A stretch of DNA of 64,000 nt from Siminovitchia thermophila (lineage in GTDB: Bacteria; Bacillota; Bacilli; Bacillales; Bacillaceae_C). A model generated the notes under the pieces. The model saw only the letters and a list, made by a program, of their open reading frames with translations, had not been told where the DNA came from and did no database searches. A program made the translations under genes and the position numbers. This document shows, piece by piece, positions 8,437 through 17,173 of this stretch (position 1 is its first letter; every line of letters starts with the position of its first letter). The DNA lies in contig NZ_JAFBFH010000020.1 in the NCBI RefSeq assembly GCF_016909185.1, positions 1 to 64,000 of the forward strand, in the 5' to 3' direction.

Positions 8437-9298
8437 ACTTCACTTTGCTTTGCTTGATGAAGGATCAAAAAAAGAGATTCGCAGGACAATCCTGAAAGCA
8501 GTCGCCATTCCCGGTTATCAAGTTCCCTTTGCATCACGGGAAATGCCAATTGCGCGTGGCTGGGGCACTGGCGGATTACAAATCACTCTATCCATTATTG
8601 GCAAGGAAGATGTGCTGAAGGTCATTGACCAAGGAGCAGACGAATCAGTCAATGCCGTGAATATTAAAAAACTTGTGAATCGAACAACAGATGTCCAAAC
8701 AACGACGGAAACGGAAGAGGCAACAATCATTCAATCAAGACACCGAATTCCCGAAGTGCCGCTGACAGAAAAGCAAGTGCTCGTTTTGCAAGTTCCCATT
8801 CCCGAGCCGCTTCGTTGGGTTGAACCAAGTGAACGGAAAACGAAGCAGTTACATGCGGAAAGAGAATACAGCGGTGCTTGGCTTATGCTGTTTGAACAGA
8901 TTATGAAGTATGGAAAGACAGCCACAAACGCGGACCACCCGGTTCTTGTACACGACAGATACGTCATGGCGCCGAGCCCGATTCCCCGATATGATAATCC
9001 AAAGATGGATCAATCGGAATCACTGATATTGCTTGGAGCCGGCCGGGAAAAGAAAATTTATGCGGTACCGCCATATACGAAGGTAATCTCATTGGCGTTC
9101 GAAGATTATCCGATGGAAACAGAATCGTTTGCAGGCAAGCAATGCCATTTATGTCATTCGACTGATGTGTTCCTGGATGAGTTGGTCAACCCGGAGACGG
9201 ACGAGACCTATTACCAATGCAACGATACAAGTTATTGCCTTGCGACTTTAAATAACAATGAAAAGAAAGCCGGGGTGGCGGTGCAAGATGCAAGATGA
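8426..9298 (+). CDS. phnJ: C-P lyase radical SAM subunit PhnJ
   Basis: A 290-residue PhnJ, the enzyme that cleaves the carbon-phosphorus bond of 5-phosphoribosyl 1-phosphonate to give the hydrocarbon and 5-phosphoribosyl 1,2-cyclic phosphate. The cluster motif C-X2-C-X21-C is exact (QCHLC, then 21 residues, then C) and the further cysteine six residues on (CNDTSYC) corresponds to the catalytic Cys272 of E. coli. The ATG at 8426 is chosen because the AGGGAGA box is well spaced from it, unlike the ATG at 8417. The gene overlaps phnI and phnK. Confidence 0.96.
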   Translation: MKNKLHFALLDEGSKKEIRRTILKAVAIPGYQVPFASREMPIARGWGTGGLQITLSIIGKEDVLKVIDQGADESVNAVNIKKLVNRTTDVQTTTETEEATIIQSRHRIPEVPLTEKQVLVLQVPIPEPLRWVEPSERKTKQLHAEREYSGAWLMLFEQIMKYGKTATNADHPVLVHDRYVMAPSPIPRYDNPKMDQSESLILLGAGREKKIYAVPPYTKVISLAFEDYPMETESFAGKQCHLCHSTDVFLDELVNPETDETYYQCNDTSYCLATLNNNEKKAGVAVQDAR

Positions 9299-10127
9299 GC
9301 CTATTTTAAAAGTGGTGAACTTGAAAAAACAGTATGGTCCGGGCTGTCAATGGTGCAGCAACGGACATGAGTCCATTTTTGAGAAAAACCGTTGTCTCCG
9401 CTGCGGTACAGTTTATGCCTGTAATGATCTTTCCTTTGAATTATATCCTGGAGAAATTTTAGGGGTCGTTGGGGAAAGCGGAAGCGGGAAGTCCACCATG
9501 ATGAAATGTCTGTATTTTGATGAAGAAGTGACATCGGGAGCGGCGTATATTGGCACATATGACGATGGTGAAACAAATGTCTTTCAACAATCATCACAAC
9601 AAAAGCGCCATATCCGCAACACGATTCTGGGAATGGTCTATCAAAATCCGGTATTAGGCTTAAAAATGGACTTTTCCTCGATCGGCAATATAGCAGAGAA
9701 GATGATTGCCGCAGGAGACCGTCATGTAGAGAGGATGGAGAACCGGAGCAAAGAATTGCTCACACATGTTCATATTCCCCTTGCCCGCATAAAAGATGAG
9801 CCGAAAAAGTTTTCGGGCGGCATGCAGCAACGTGTGCAAATAGCAAAAGCATTATCAAATCAGCCGCCGATTTTATTGTTGGATGAAGTGACAACAGGAT
9901 TGGATTTATCTGTTCAGGCAAGTGTTTTGGATTTGATCAAAACGATCCAACAGAAGTTTGGAATCAGCATGATTGTCGTTTCCCATGATTTGGCAGTGAT
10001 ACGCATGTTGGCAGACCGAACGATTGTAATGCTGGACGGAAAGATTATCGAACAGGGATTGACAGATCAAATTTTGGAAAATCCCCAGCATGCCTACACG
10101 CAGCAACTTGTATACTCGTTGATATAA
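9288..10127 (+). CDS. phnK: C-P lyase ATP-binding subunit PhnK
   Basis: A 279-residue ABC-type ATPase that binds the PhnGHIJ core. Walker A is GESGSGKST, the signature FSGGMQQRVQIAKAL, Walker B ILLLDEVTTGLD, followed by the SHDLAV switch. Between the first strand and the Walker A there is a short insert with two cysteine pairs (CQWC and CLRCG), a zinc-ribbon-like knuckle that E. coli PhnK does not have but which I recall in other PhnK proteins. The ATG at 9288 overlaps the phnJ end. Confidence 0.93.
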   Translation: MQDEPILKVVNLKKQYGPGCQWCSNGHESIFEKNRCLRCGTVYACNDLSFELYPGEILGVVGESGSGKSTMMKCLYFDEEVTSGAAYIGTYDDGETNVFQQSSQQKRHIRNTILGMVYQNPVLGLKMDFSSIGNIAEKMIAAGDRHVERMENRSKELLTHVHIPLARIKDEPKKFSGGMQQRVQIAKALSNQPPILLLDEVTTGLDLSVQASVLDLIKTIQQKFGISMIVVSHDLAVIRMLADRTIVMLDGKIIEQGLTDQILENPQHAYTQQLVYSLI

Positions 10128-10139
10128 CGGAGGGATTTT

Positions 10140-11315
10140 GTGTATTTACTAACAAATGGCCAACTTGTTTTGGAGAATCAGATTTTGAGCGAGCATGCCG
10201 TAGTAATTGAAAATGATAGCATTGTTGATATTATCCCTGAACAGGATGCTGTGAAATACAAAGGTTATAAAATCTTGGATGCCAATGGCGGGTATATCTC
10301 ACCAGGTTTCGTCGATATTCATTCCGACTATATCGAGGGGATCATCTCTCCGCGTCCAACGAGCATGATGGATTTTACGTTGGGGATTCGTGAAGCGGAG
10401 CGAATCTTGATCAGCCACGGGATTACAACGATGTTCCATTCACTATCCATTTACAAAGATGACAGCTTTGGAAAAAAACCGATACGTCATTCAGAAAACG
10501 TAAATCGGTTGATCAATGCTATTAACGAGACACATACGAGCAAGCATTTGATCCGCAACAGAATGCATGCAAGATTTGAAATTGACAATATTGAACAAGT
10601 AAACATATTTATCCAAAACATTCAGGAAGAAAAAGTTCATCTTATTTCGTTTATGGACCATACACCAGGGCAAGGACAGTTTCGCAATTTGGAAATTTAC
10701 CGGGAAACACTAAAAGGTTACAACGATATTTCAGATGCTGAAATAGATGAAATCATTACCAACGGTATGAAGAAAAACAAAATTACGCTGGAACAGATGA
10801 GGGAAATAAGCAAAATCGCGTTGGATAAAAATATTGCCATTGCTTCCCATGATGACGATGAAATTGAAAAGCTGACTCTGGTCAAGAGTTATGGCACATC
10901 CATTAGTGAATTTCCGACAAGTCTTGAAGTGGCGAAAGCGGCAAAAGAAATGGGGTTGTGGACCATTGCGGGTGCACCAAATGTCATGCTGGGAGGTTCA
11001 CATTCCGGTAATCTATGCGCTACAGAAGCTATTCGGGAAGATGTCATTGATATTTTGTGCAGTGACTATTATCCACCCGCGCTTTTGCACGCGCTCTTTA
11101 AATTAAGCGAGGAACATGACATGGCTTTACACAAGATGTTTCAGCTTGTCACTTTAAATCCTGCCAAAGCAGTCCGGATGGATGATCAAATCGGCTCTAT
11201 TAAGAAAGGAAAAAAAGCGGATATCATCATTATCGAAAAAATGGATGATGGTTATCCAGTCATAACAGCCTCGTTTGTAGATGGAAAACTAATAACAAGG
11301 ACGAATTATCGATGA
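10140..11315 (+). CDS. phnM: Ribose 1-phosphonate triphosphate diphosphatase PhnM
   Basis: A 391-residue amidohydrolase-superfamily protein matching PhnM, which removes diphosphate from alpha-D-ribose 1-phosphonate 5-triphosphate. Metal-binding motifs include [13 protein letters not shown] (the HxD form of the HxH motif typical of PhnM), the conserved [10 protein letters not shown] and the SHDDD segment. It starts at a GTG at 10140 after GGAGGGA. Its TGA overlaps the ATG of the next gene. Confidence 0.93.
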   Translation: MYLLTNGQLVLENQILSEHAVVIENDSIVDIIPEQDAVKYKGYKILDANGGYISPGFVDIHSDYIEGIISPRPTSMMDFTLGIREAERILISHGITTMFHSLSIYKDDSFGKKPIRHSENVNRLINAINETHTSKHLIRNRMHARFEIDNIEQVNIFIQNIQEEKVHLISFMDHTPGQGQFRNLEIYRETLKGYNDISDAEIDEIITNGMKKNKITLEQMREISKIALDKNIAIASHDDDEIEKLTLVKSYGTSISEFPTSLEVAKAAKEMGLWTIAGAPNVMLGGSHSGNLCATEAIREDVIDILCSDYYPPALLHALFKLSEEHDMALHKMFQLVTLNPAKAVRMDDQIGSIKKGKKADIIIIEKMDDGYPVITASFVDGKLITRTNYR

Positions 11316-11938
11316 ATACAAAAGAAGTGAAATTGGGCTATGAACCGTTCATTCATGAGCATGTCACACTGAAAAATGTTCAGTTCGGCCAATATAACGA
11401 GATCGGCCCGTACAATTATTTTGAAAATGTGGCGTTGGGTGACTATTCTTATACAGGCCAATTTTGTTTCATCCAAAACACTGTCATCGGGAAGTTTTCC
11501 AACATTGCCGCGATGGTCCGGATTGGGCCGACAGATCATCCTTATGAGAGACCTTCGCTCCACCATTTTACTTACCGCAGAAGGATGTTTGGCTTTAGTG
11601 AAGAGGACGATGAAGAGTTTTTTGAGCAAAGAGTGAGCCGGAAAGCTTTAATTGGCCATGATACATGGATTGGACACGGCGCCATTATTCATCCGGAAGT
11701 CACGATTGGAAACGGAGCAGTGATTGGAAGCGGTGCGGTAGTCACAAAAGATGTCCCGCCATATGCCATCGCAGTCGGCGTACCCGCCAAAATCATTAAA
11801 TATCGCTTTCCAAGTGAAGTCATCGACAAACTCCAAAGCATTCAATGGTGGAATTGGCCGTACGAGAAAATCAAAGAACAGGTGGATGATTTTCATCTGC
11901 ATGTGGAACAGTTTATTAAAAAACATAGTGAGAGGTAA
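11312..11938 (+). CDS. Phosphonate-cluster hexapeptide-repeat acyltransferase
   Basis: A 208-residue left-handed beta-helix transferase with repeated hexapeptide turns ([20 protein letters not shown]) and the catalytic-type DHPYERPS and [13 protein letters not shown] segments of the xenobiotic/chloramphenicol acetyltransferase group. Members of this subfamily occur inside phosphonate operons (the phn threonine-transferase-like family). It may acetylate an aminoalkylphosphonate, the role of PhnO elsewhere; that is inference. It overlaps phnM by four bases (ATGA) and is followed after six bases by phnL. Confidence 0.8.
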   Translation: MNTKEVKLGYEPFIHEHVTLKNVQFGQYNEIGPYNYFENVALGDYSYTGQFCFIQNTVIGKFSNIAAMVRIGPTDHPYERPSLHHFTYRRRMFGFSEEDDEEFFEQRVSRKALIGHDTWIGHGAIIHPEVTIGNGAVIGSGAVVTKDVPPYAIAVGVPAKIIKYRFPSEVIDKLQSIQWWNWPYEKIKEQVDDFHLHVEQFIKKHSER

Positions 11939-11944
11939 GATGGA

Positions 11945-12655
11945 ATGTCTCAATTGCTTGAAGTGAAATCATTGTACAAATCCTTCACCATCCATCATCT
12001 TGCCAACAATATTCAGGCACTGAACGACATCAGTTTTACGTTGGATGAGGGAAAATTCATCGGAATCGTCGGCAAGAGCGGTAGCGGTAAGTCTACTATT
12101 TTAAAGTTGATTTATCGAACATATTTGCCGGAGCGCGGAGAAGTTATTTACAACTCCGAACGTTTTGGAAGCATTGATTTAATGAAAGCCAGCGAAAGAG
12201 AAATGATCTATTTACGCCAATATGAAATTGGTTATGTTTCGCAGTTTTTAAGTGTCATGCCGAGAACGACAGCCCGTGAAATTGTTGAACAATCCGTTCT
12301 GGAAATGGGTAAATCGCTTGATACGGCAAAAGTGACAGCAGAGGAAGCCCTTGCCCATTTCGATTTAGACCCGGAGCTGTGGGATAACTACCCTGTGACT
12401 TTTTCGGGAGGGGAGAAACTGCGGCTCAACATCGCCAGCGCCATTGTCAAAAAACCACGCCTGTTATTGTTGGATGAACCTACTGCCAGCTTGGATAATG
12501 ACTCGAAGGTAAAGGTTCGGGAAGTCCTTGAAAAGCTAAAAAAAGAGGGAACGACACTAATTGGTATTTTTCATGACTTGGAGTTTATGGAAGGACTATG
12601 CGACAAAGTCTATGACTTTCACAAAGGAAAATGTGTGGAGGGAATAAAAGTATGA
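11945..12655 (+). CDS. phnL: C-P lyase ATP-binding subunit PhnL
   Basis: A 236-residue ABC-type ATPase of the PhnL group: Walker A GKSGSGKST, signature FSGGEKLRLNIASA, Walker B LLLLDEPTASLD. PhnL takes part with PhnGHI in forming the ribose-phosphonate triphosphate. Its separation from phnK by phnM and a transferase is a gene-order variant. The stop overlaps the ATG of the PHP gene (ATGA). Confidence 0.9.
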   Translation: MSQLLEVKSLYKSFTIHHLANNIQALNDISFTLDEGKFIGIVGKSGSGKSTILKLIYRTYLPERGEVIYNSERFGSIDLMKASEREMIYLRQYEIGYVSQFLSVMPRTTAREIVEQSVLEMGKSLDTAKVTAEEALAHFDLDPELWDNYPVTFSGGEKLRLNIASAIVKKPRLLLLDEPTASLDNDSKVKVREVLEKLKKEGTTLIGIFHDLEFMEGLCDKVYDFHKGKCVEGIKV

Positions 12656-13464
12656 AGGCCGATTTGCATGTGCATTCCGACTTTTCCGATGGATCGAATA
12701 CAGTGGAAGAAATAATGGAATTGGCTGCCGAAAGAGGCATTACACATATCAGTCTTACCGACCATGATACAGTTAGCGGAATTGAGCATGCCCAAAAGGT
12801 CGGTAAGCATCGGGGGATTACAGTGATCCCAGGGATTGAAATTTCTGCTTATGATTTTAAGAGAGAGCGCAAGGTGCATATATTGGGCTATGCCTTTTGT
12901 AAAAGCGCCCACCATATCCAAATGCTTTGTAACCCTCTTCTTCAGAGGCGGCATGCGAATTCTCTATGGCAAATTGAGCAGCTTCAAAAAAATGGGATAG
13001 ACATAGAGGTTCAGGAAGTGATGAGGCGCGCGGCCGAAGGCGGAATCATTTATAAGCAGCATATTATGTCTTGTTTAACGGATGATCACTTTACAACCCC
13101 GGCATATCAACAGTTGTACAAACAGCTTTTCAAAGGCGAGGGCATATGTGCAAGGGATATCATCTACGTCGATGCAATTGATGCTGTTCAAGCGATTAAA
13201 AAAGATGGTGGCTATGCCGTTTTGGCTCATCCGGGCCAACTGGATTCATTTGACATGGTTGAAGAACTTGTACAGCATGGGCTGGATGGCATTGAAAGAA
13301 ATCATTACGATCACTCCGAACAGGACAAGAGCAGAACAGAAGCCTATGCCAAGAAGTTTGATCTGTTCATGACGGGCGGAAGTGACTATCATGGCAGCTT
13401 TGGTGCTCCGATCCAACTCGGGGAATTTGATAGCCCTACAGAAGCAGTTTATTCAATTATCTAG
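12652..13464 (+). CDS. PHP-family phosphodiesterase, probable cyclic phosphate hydrolase replacing PhnP
   Basis: A 270-residue PHP-domain protein with all metal-binding blocks visible: DLHVHSDFSDG, SLTDHDTVSG, GIEISAY, LAHPGQLD, ERNHYDHSE and the terminal GGSDYHG. In E. coli the product of PhnJ is opened by PhnP, a metallo-beta-lactamase-fold enzyme, then phosphorylated by PhnN; neither is seen here. A PHP enzyme from Eggerthella lenta (PhnPP) hydrolyses the same cyclic phosphate, so this gene is the likely substitute. The ATG at 12652, after GGAGGGA, overlaps phnL. A general ribonuclease or histidinol-phosphatase-like role cannot be excluded. Confidence 0.78.
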   Translation: MKADLHVHSDFSDGSNTVEEIMELAAERGITHISLTDHDTVSGIEHAQKVGKHRGITVIPGIEISAYDFKRERKVHILGYAFCKSAHHIQMLCNPLLQRRHANSLWQIEQLQKNGIDIEVQEVMRRAAEGGIIYKQHIMSCLTDDHFTTPAYQQLYKQLFKGEGICARDIIYVDAIDAVQAIKKDGGYAVLAHPGQLDSFDMVEELVQHGLDGIERNHYDHSEQDKSRTEAYAKKFDLFMTGGSDYHGSFGAPIQLGEFDSPTEAVYSII

Positions 13465-13468
13465 ATAT

Positions 13469-13507
13469 TGTAAAAACTACTTAAGAAATATGTAAAACAC
13501 CTCTTTA
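13469..13507 (-). promoter_or_regulatory. Pho-box-like repeats upstream of phnD
   Basis: Plus-strand hexamers TGTAAA (13469), CTTAAG (13480), TGTAAA (13491) and TCTTTA (13502) recur every 11 bases; the complement of two of them is TTTACA, the PhoP-type half-site. The order is inverted relative to the phnG site. A -10-like TATGTT follows at 13519, so the transporter genes probably have their own phosphate-responsive promoter. Confidence 0.55.
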
Positions 13508-13638
13508 AGCCGGCGGGATATGTTTGAATAGTAAGTAAAAGAAGTCCATCTGTATCAGTGGGGTGAAATCATAACGAAAAAAGAAGCAAAAATACTCCAA
13601 ACGAGTAATAAGAACTATTTTTTTAAAAGGAGACAGTG

Positions 13639-14667
13639 ATGAAAAAATCATTCTTACCATTAGTAATGTTAATCGTCATTTCTGTATTTCTGGGAGCTTG
13701 TTCGAACACGAAGAAATCTGCTAGTTCAGAAGAAATTACAATGGTATGGTATCCAAATGAATCTGGAAATGATTTAAAAGCGGCTCGTGATGAGATTGGT
13801 AAAGTGATAGAAGAGGCAACAGGAAAAAAAGTAACCCATAAATTGACAACGGACTATGCGGTAGCCATTGAGACGATTGCCAATGGCAACGCCCAAATGG
13901 CATTTATGGGTGCACAAGGATATATCGAAGCAAAGAATAAAAGCGAAGACATTGAACCCGTTGTCGTGCCAAGTGGCGCATCGGGAACGTTGGAGGATGC
14001 GGTTTACCATAGCTGGCTGGCTGTCAGAGCTGAAGATGCCGAGAAGCACAAGGAGAACGGCGAATTTACTATAGATAAAATCGTTGATTCCAAATTCTCT
14101 TTCGTGTCCAATAGCTCAACATCTGGATTTAAAGTACCTTCCAACAGTATCGTTACTCATTTCTCTAAACAAGATCAATGGAAAGACTTGACTCCGGAAG
14201 ATTTAATGGAGGGCGGAAAATTCTTTAAAGAAGTGCTATATGGCGATTCGCACCAGGGTTCAGCTGTAAATCTGTTAAGCAAACGCGCTGATGTCGCGGC
14301 GTTTTGTGATACATGTGTTGGAAATTATGTAGAAGTAGCGGACGGTGAAGAAAATACTGCAGGGTCAACTTATAAAGTAAGAGATGACGCCGCTGAGCCT
14401 TTTAATACATTGACTGGCGAGGAGTTTACTTTAATTAGCGTGACTCCGGTATTAAACGCGCCTTTCGTAGCCAATGCATCCACTTTAAGTGAAGAAGATT
14501 TCAAAAAGATCCAGGAAAGCCTCGCTTCGGATGAAGTGGCAAATAATGAAACAATCTTTGTTCCGGAGGATTCAGAACAAGCAGGGTTATTCAAGAAAAC
14601 AGACAAGGAGCGTTTTGTAGTTACGGATGATGCCTGGTTTGATCCAATTCGTGAACTGGCAAAATAG
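13639..14667 (+). CDS. phnD: Phosphonate ABC transporter substrate-binding lipoprotein
   Basis: A 342-residue PhnD-type binding protein. The N-terminus is a lipoprotein signal (hydrophobic stretch then LGACSN), so it is anchored outside the membrane by the cysteine. The body has the family pattern MVWYPNESG, GNAQMAFMGAQGY and SSTSGFKVPS. It would deliver phosphonates to the two PhnE permeases. The ATG at 13639 follows AAAAGGAGA. A hairpin with T tail follows the gene, before phnC, which should keep the binding protein more abundant than the permease. Confidence 0.9.
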   Translation: MKKSFLPLVMLIVISVFLGACSNTKKSASSEEITMVWYPNESGNDLKAARDEIGKVIEEATGKKVTHKLTTDYAVAIETIANGNAQMAFMGAQGYIEAKNKSEDIEPVVVPSGASGTLEDAVYHSWLAVRAEDAEKHKENGEFTIDKIVDSKFSFVSNSSTSGFKVPSNSIVTHFSKQDQWKDLTPEDLMEGGKFFKEVLYGDSHQGSAVNLLSKRADVAAFCDTCVGNYVEVADGEENTAGSTYKVRDDAAEPFNTLTGEEFTLISVTPVLNAPFVANASTLSEEDFKKIQESLASDEVANNETIFVPEDSEQAGLFKKTDKERFVVTDDAWFDPIRELAK

Positions 14668-14684
14668 CAGATACAGTTGCAAAG

Positions 14685-14721
14685 GAGCGTATTTCTCAAA
14701 CTTCCATACGCTCTTTTGTTT
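14685..14721 (+). terminator. Attenuating terminator between phnD and phnC
   Basis: GAGCGTAT and ATACGCTC flank a 13-base loop and are followed by TTTTGTTT. Its position after a binding-protein gene and before the ATPase gene suits partial termination. Confidence 0.7.
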
Positions 14722-14749
14722 GAGTAAAAACGAGTGAGGAGTAATATAG

Positions 14750-15514
14750 ATGCCGCTTTTAGAAGTGAAAAATATCTCTAAACAGTATGAACAGGATAAA
14801 AAGGTGCTGGAGGAAGTCAACTTTAACATCGAAAGTGGAGAGTTTGTATCTATTATCGGGCCTTCAGGGGCCGGTAAATCGACATTGCTTCGCTGCCTCA
14901 ATCGCTTGGTGGATATTTCAAACGGGAAAATTATTTTTCAGAATGTCGATGTCATGAATTTATCTAAACGAGACTTGCGTAAACATCGAACGCAAATTGG
15001 CATGATATTCCAGCATTATAATTTGGTGTCTCGTTTGACTGTCATCGAAAATGTACTACATGGCAGATTAGGATATAAGACCAATATTCAAGGCATTTTA
15101 AAGCGATATTCAGAGACGGAAAAAGAGGAAGCATTTACCCTGTTGGAAAAACTGGGCATGATGGAGCATGTGTACAAAAGATGCGATCAATTAAGTGGCG
15201 GGCAAAAGCAACGGGTCGGTATTGCCCGGGCATTGATACAGCATCCGCAAATACTGCTTTGTGACGAACCGATTGCCTCATTGGATCCGAATGCTTCCAA
15301 AGTAATTATGGATCATTTACAAAATATATCCCGAAGCATGAATATTACGTGTATCGTTAATTTACATCAGGTGGATGTGGCGAAACGGTATTCAGACCGC
15401 ATTATCGGGTTAAACGGCGGCAAGATCGTATACGATGGTCCGGCAGAAGGGCTGACACCGGATATCATTCATAGTATTTACGGATCTGAGGCTGGCGACC
15501 TGATTATGGAATAG
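14750..15514 (+). CDS. phnC: Phosphonate ABC transporter ATPase
   Basis: A 254-residue importer ATPase with Walker A GPSGAGKST, signature LSGGQKQRVGIARAL and Walker B ILLCDEPIASLDP. The ARxxIQHPQ region and overall length match PhnC. It lies between phnD and two phnE genes, with 10 bases to the next gene. Confidence 0.93.
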   Translation: MPLLEVKNISKQYEQDKKVLEEVNFNIESGEFVSIIGPSGAGKSTLLRCLNRLVDISNGKIIFQNVDVMNLSKRDLRKHRTQIGMIFQHYNLVSRLTVIENVLHGRLGYKTNIQGILKRYSETEKEEAFTLLEKLGMMEHVYKRCDQLSGGQKQRVGIARALIQHPQILLCDEPIASLDPNASKVIMDHLQNISRSMNITCIVNLHQVDVAKRYSDRIIGLNGGKIVYDGPAEGLTPDIIHSIYGSEAGDLIME

Positions 15515-15524
15515 GGGGAAAACA

Positions 15525-16310
15525 ATGAATATCGATGTGCTTAGAAAAAAGAATCGCCAATTAACGCTTCTCATACTCGTTCTTATTGGAATGACACTCC
15601 TATCAGCCAATATAACCAACTTTAAATTTATGCATAGCCTCTTATCTGTCTCTGAGGCTTTTAAATGGATTGCATCGAATCTTATGATAACGGGTGAATC
15701 GTTGCAAAAGCTGCCCTCCATCCTGGATAAGTTGCTGGAAACCATCATCTTATCCATCATTTCCACTACTACAGCAAGTGTCTTTGCCTTATTGCTTGCC
15801 ATTCTGGGATCACAAGCAACGAGAGTGAATATGTTTTTTAGTACGTTAAGCCGCTTTATCGCCTCTGTATTTCGTAACGTACCGATTGTTGCTTGGGCCT
15901 TAATTTTATTGCTATCATTCGGACAAAATGCCCTTACCGGTTATTTTGCTTTGTTTTTAACAACATTGGGATTTTTAACACGTGCATTTACTGAAACGAT
16001 TGATGAAACGAGCAACAGTTCCGTAGAAGCCCTTAAAGCAACAGGGGCTACTTATTTCCAAGTAGTGTACAATGCCGTAATCCCCGAATGCGCTCCACAA
16101 ATCGTCAGTTGGATTTTGTTTATGATCGAAACGAATATTCGTAGCTCGACATTAATCGGAATTTTAACGGGAACAGGAATTGGTTTTTCCTTCGATTTAT
16201 ATTACAAGAGCATGGATTATAACATGGTAAGTCTGATTACCATGAGTATTGTCGTTGTTGTCATTGGAATAGAGCTAATCTCAAACTATGTAAGGAGGGT
16301 CATTTTATAA
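15525..16310 (+). CDS. phnE: Phosphonate ABC transporter permease (first)
   Basis: A 261-residue inner-membrane permease with about six hydrophobic spans and the EAA-type loop (VEALKATGATYFQVVYNAVIP) that contacts the ATPase. The RNVPIVAWALILL segment is typical of PhnE. Its TAA overlaps the ATG of the second permease. Confidence 0.92.
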   Translation: MNIDVLRKKNRQLTLLILVLIGMTLLSANITNFKFMHSLLSVSEAFKWIASNLMITGESLQKLPSILDKLLETIILSIISTTTASVFALLLAILGSQATRVNMFFSTLSRFIASVFRNVPIVAWALILLLSFGQNALTGYFALFLTTLGFLTRAFTETIDETSNSSVEALKATGATYFQVVYNAVIPECAPQIVSWILFMIETNIRSSTLIGILTGTGIGFSFDLYYKSMDYNMVSLITMSIVVVVIGIELISNYVRRVIL

Positions 16311-17173
16311 TGATTACGGCCAAAAGCAGCCCGGCCTTGGAATTGAGGACAACCCATTCAGGTAAAATAAAGATCACGAACTGGAATAAATCAAAGATTG
16401 TCATGACAGCAACGTTTGTGAGCTTGGCGCTTCTAACCGTTTATGGGTTTTTTGCGCTTGATTATAAAGATATTCATTTTGCGCAGGCGACAATTGATAC
16501 GCTAAACAATTTAAAACTGGTATTTCTGCAACCTTCCCTCAATAATTTTTCTTTGGGAGAGGCTTTATATCAAATAACCTTGACAGTCGGGCTGGGGTTT
16601 TTAGCTACAATAGCAGGTGCTGTACTATCTTTGTTTATTGCCTTATTTGCCGCCAGAAATCTCTCGCCAAAACCGATCGCCAATACAATCATTGTGATTG
16701 TGGCTTTTATCCGGGCTGTTCCTACAGTATTATGGGTACTTATTTTTGCGATTGCCGCGGGGCTGGGCAGCGAAGCAGCCGTCTTGGGCATGCTGTTCCA
16801 TACCGTTGCCTTCTTGGTTAAGGCGTTCGCAGAGTCATTTGAGGAGCTGGATGACGGTGTTATTGAGGCTTTGCGTGCTTCCGGGGCAAGCTGGTGGCAT
16901 GTTGTGACAAACGCTGTACTGCCTTCTGCGGCTACATCCCTGTTATCTTGGACATTCCTGCGGTTTGAGACAAACTTTACCGTAGCGGTTGCCATGGGAG
17001 CGGCGGCAGGTGCCGGAGGAATCGGTTTTGAATTGTTTATGGCGTCAAGCTTTTATTTTGACGTGCGGGAAGTCGGCTTTATTACGTACGCCATCCTTCT
17101 TGTCGCTGTACTGTTGGAATTGACGTCTACTCGATTAAAGAAGCGCTATTTAATGAAAGAAGCTGTTCGATGA
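16310..17173 (+). CDS. phnE: Phosphonate ABC transporter permease (second)
   Basis: A 287-residue paralogue of the preceding permease with the matching EAA loop (IEALRASGASWWHVVTNAVLP) and the FIRAVPTVLWVLIF segment. The pair most likely forms a heterodimeric channel. An AAGGAGGG box lies inside the end of the first permease gene. This is the last gene of the phosphonate block. Confidence 0.92.
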   Translation: MITAKSSPALELRTTHSGKIKITNWNKSKIVMTATFVSLALLTVYGFFALDYKDIHFAQATIDTLNNLKLVFLQPSLNNFSLGEALYQITLTVGLGFLATIAGAVLSLFIALFAARNLSPKPIANTIIVIVAFIRAVPTVLWVLIFAIAAGLGSEAAVLGMLFHTVAFLVKAFAESFEELDDGVIEALRASGASWWHVVTNAVLPSAATSLLSWTFLRFETNFTVAVAMGAAAGAGGIGFELFMASSFYFDVREVGFITYAILLVAVLLELTSTRLKKRYLMKEAVR

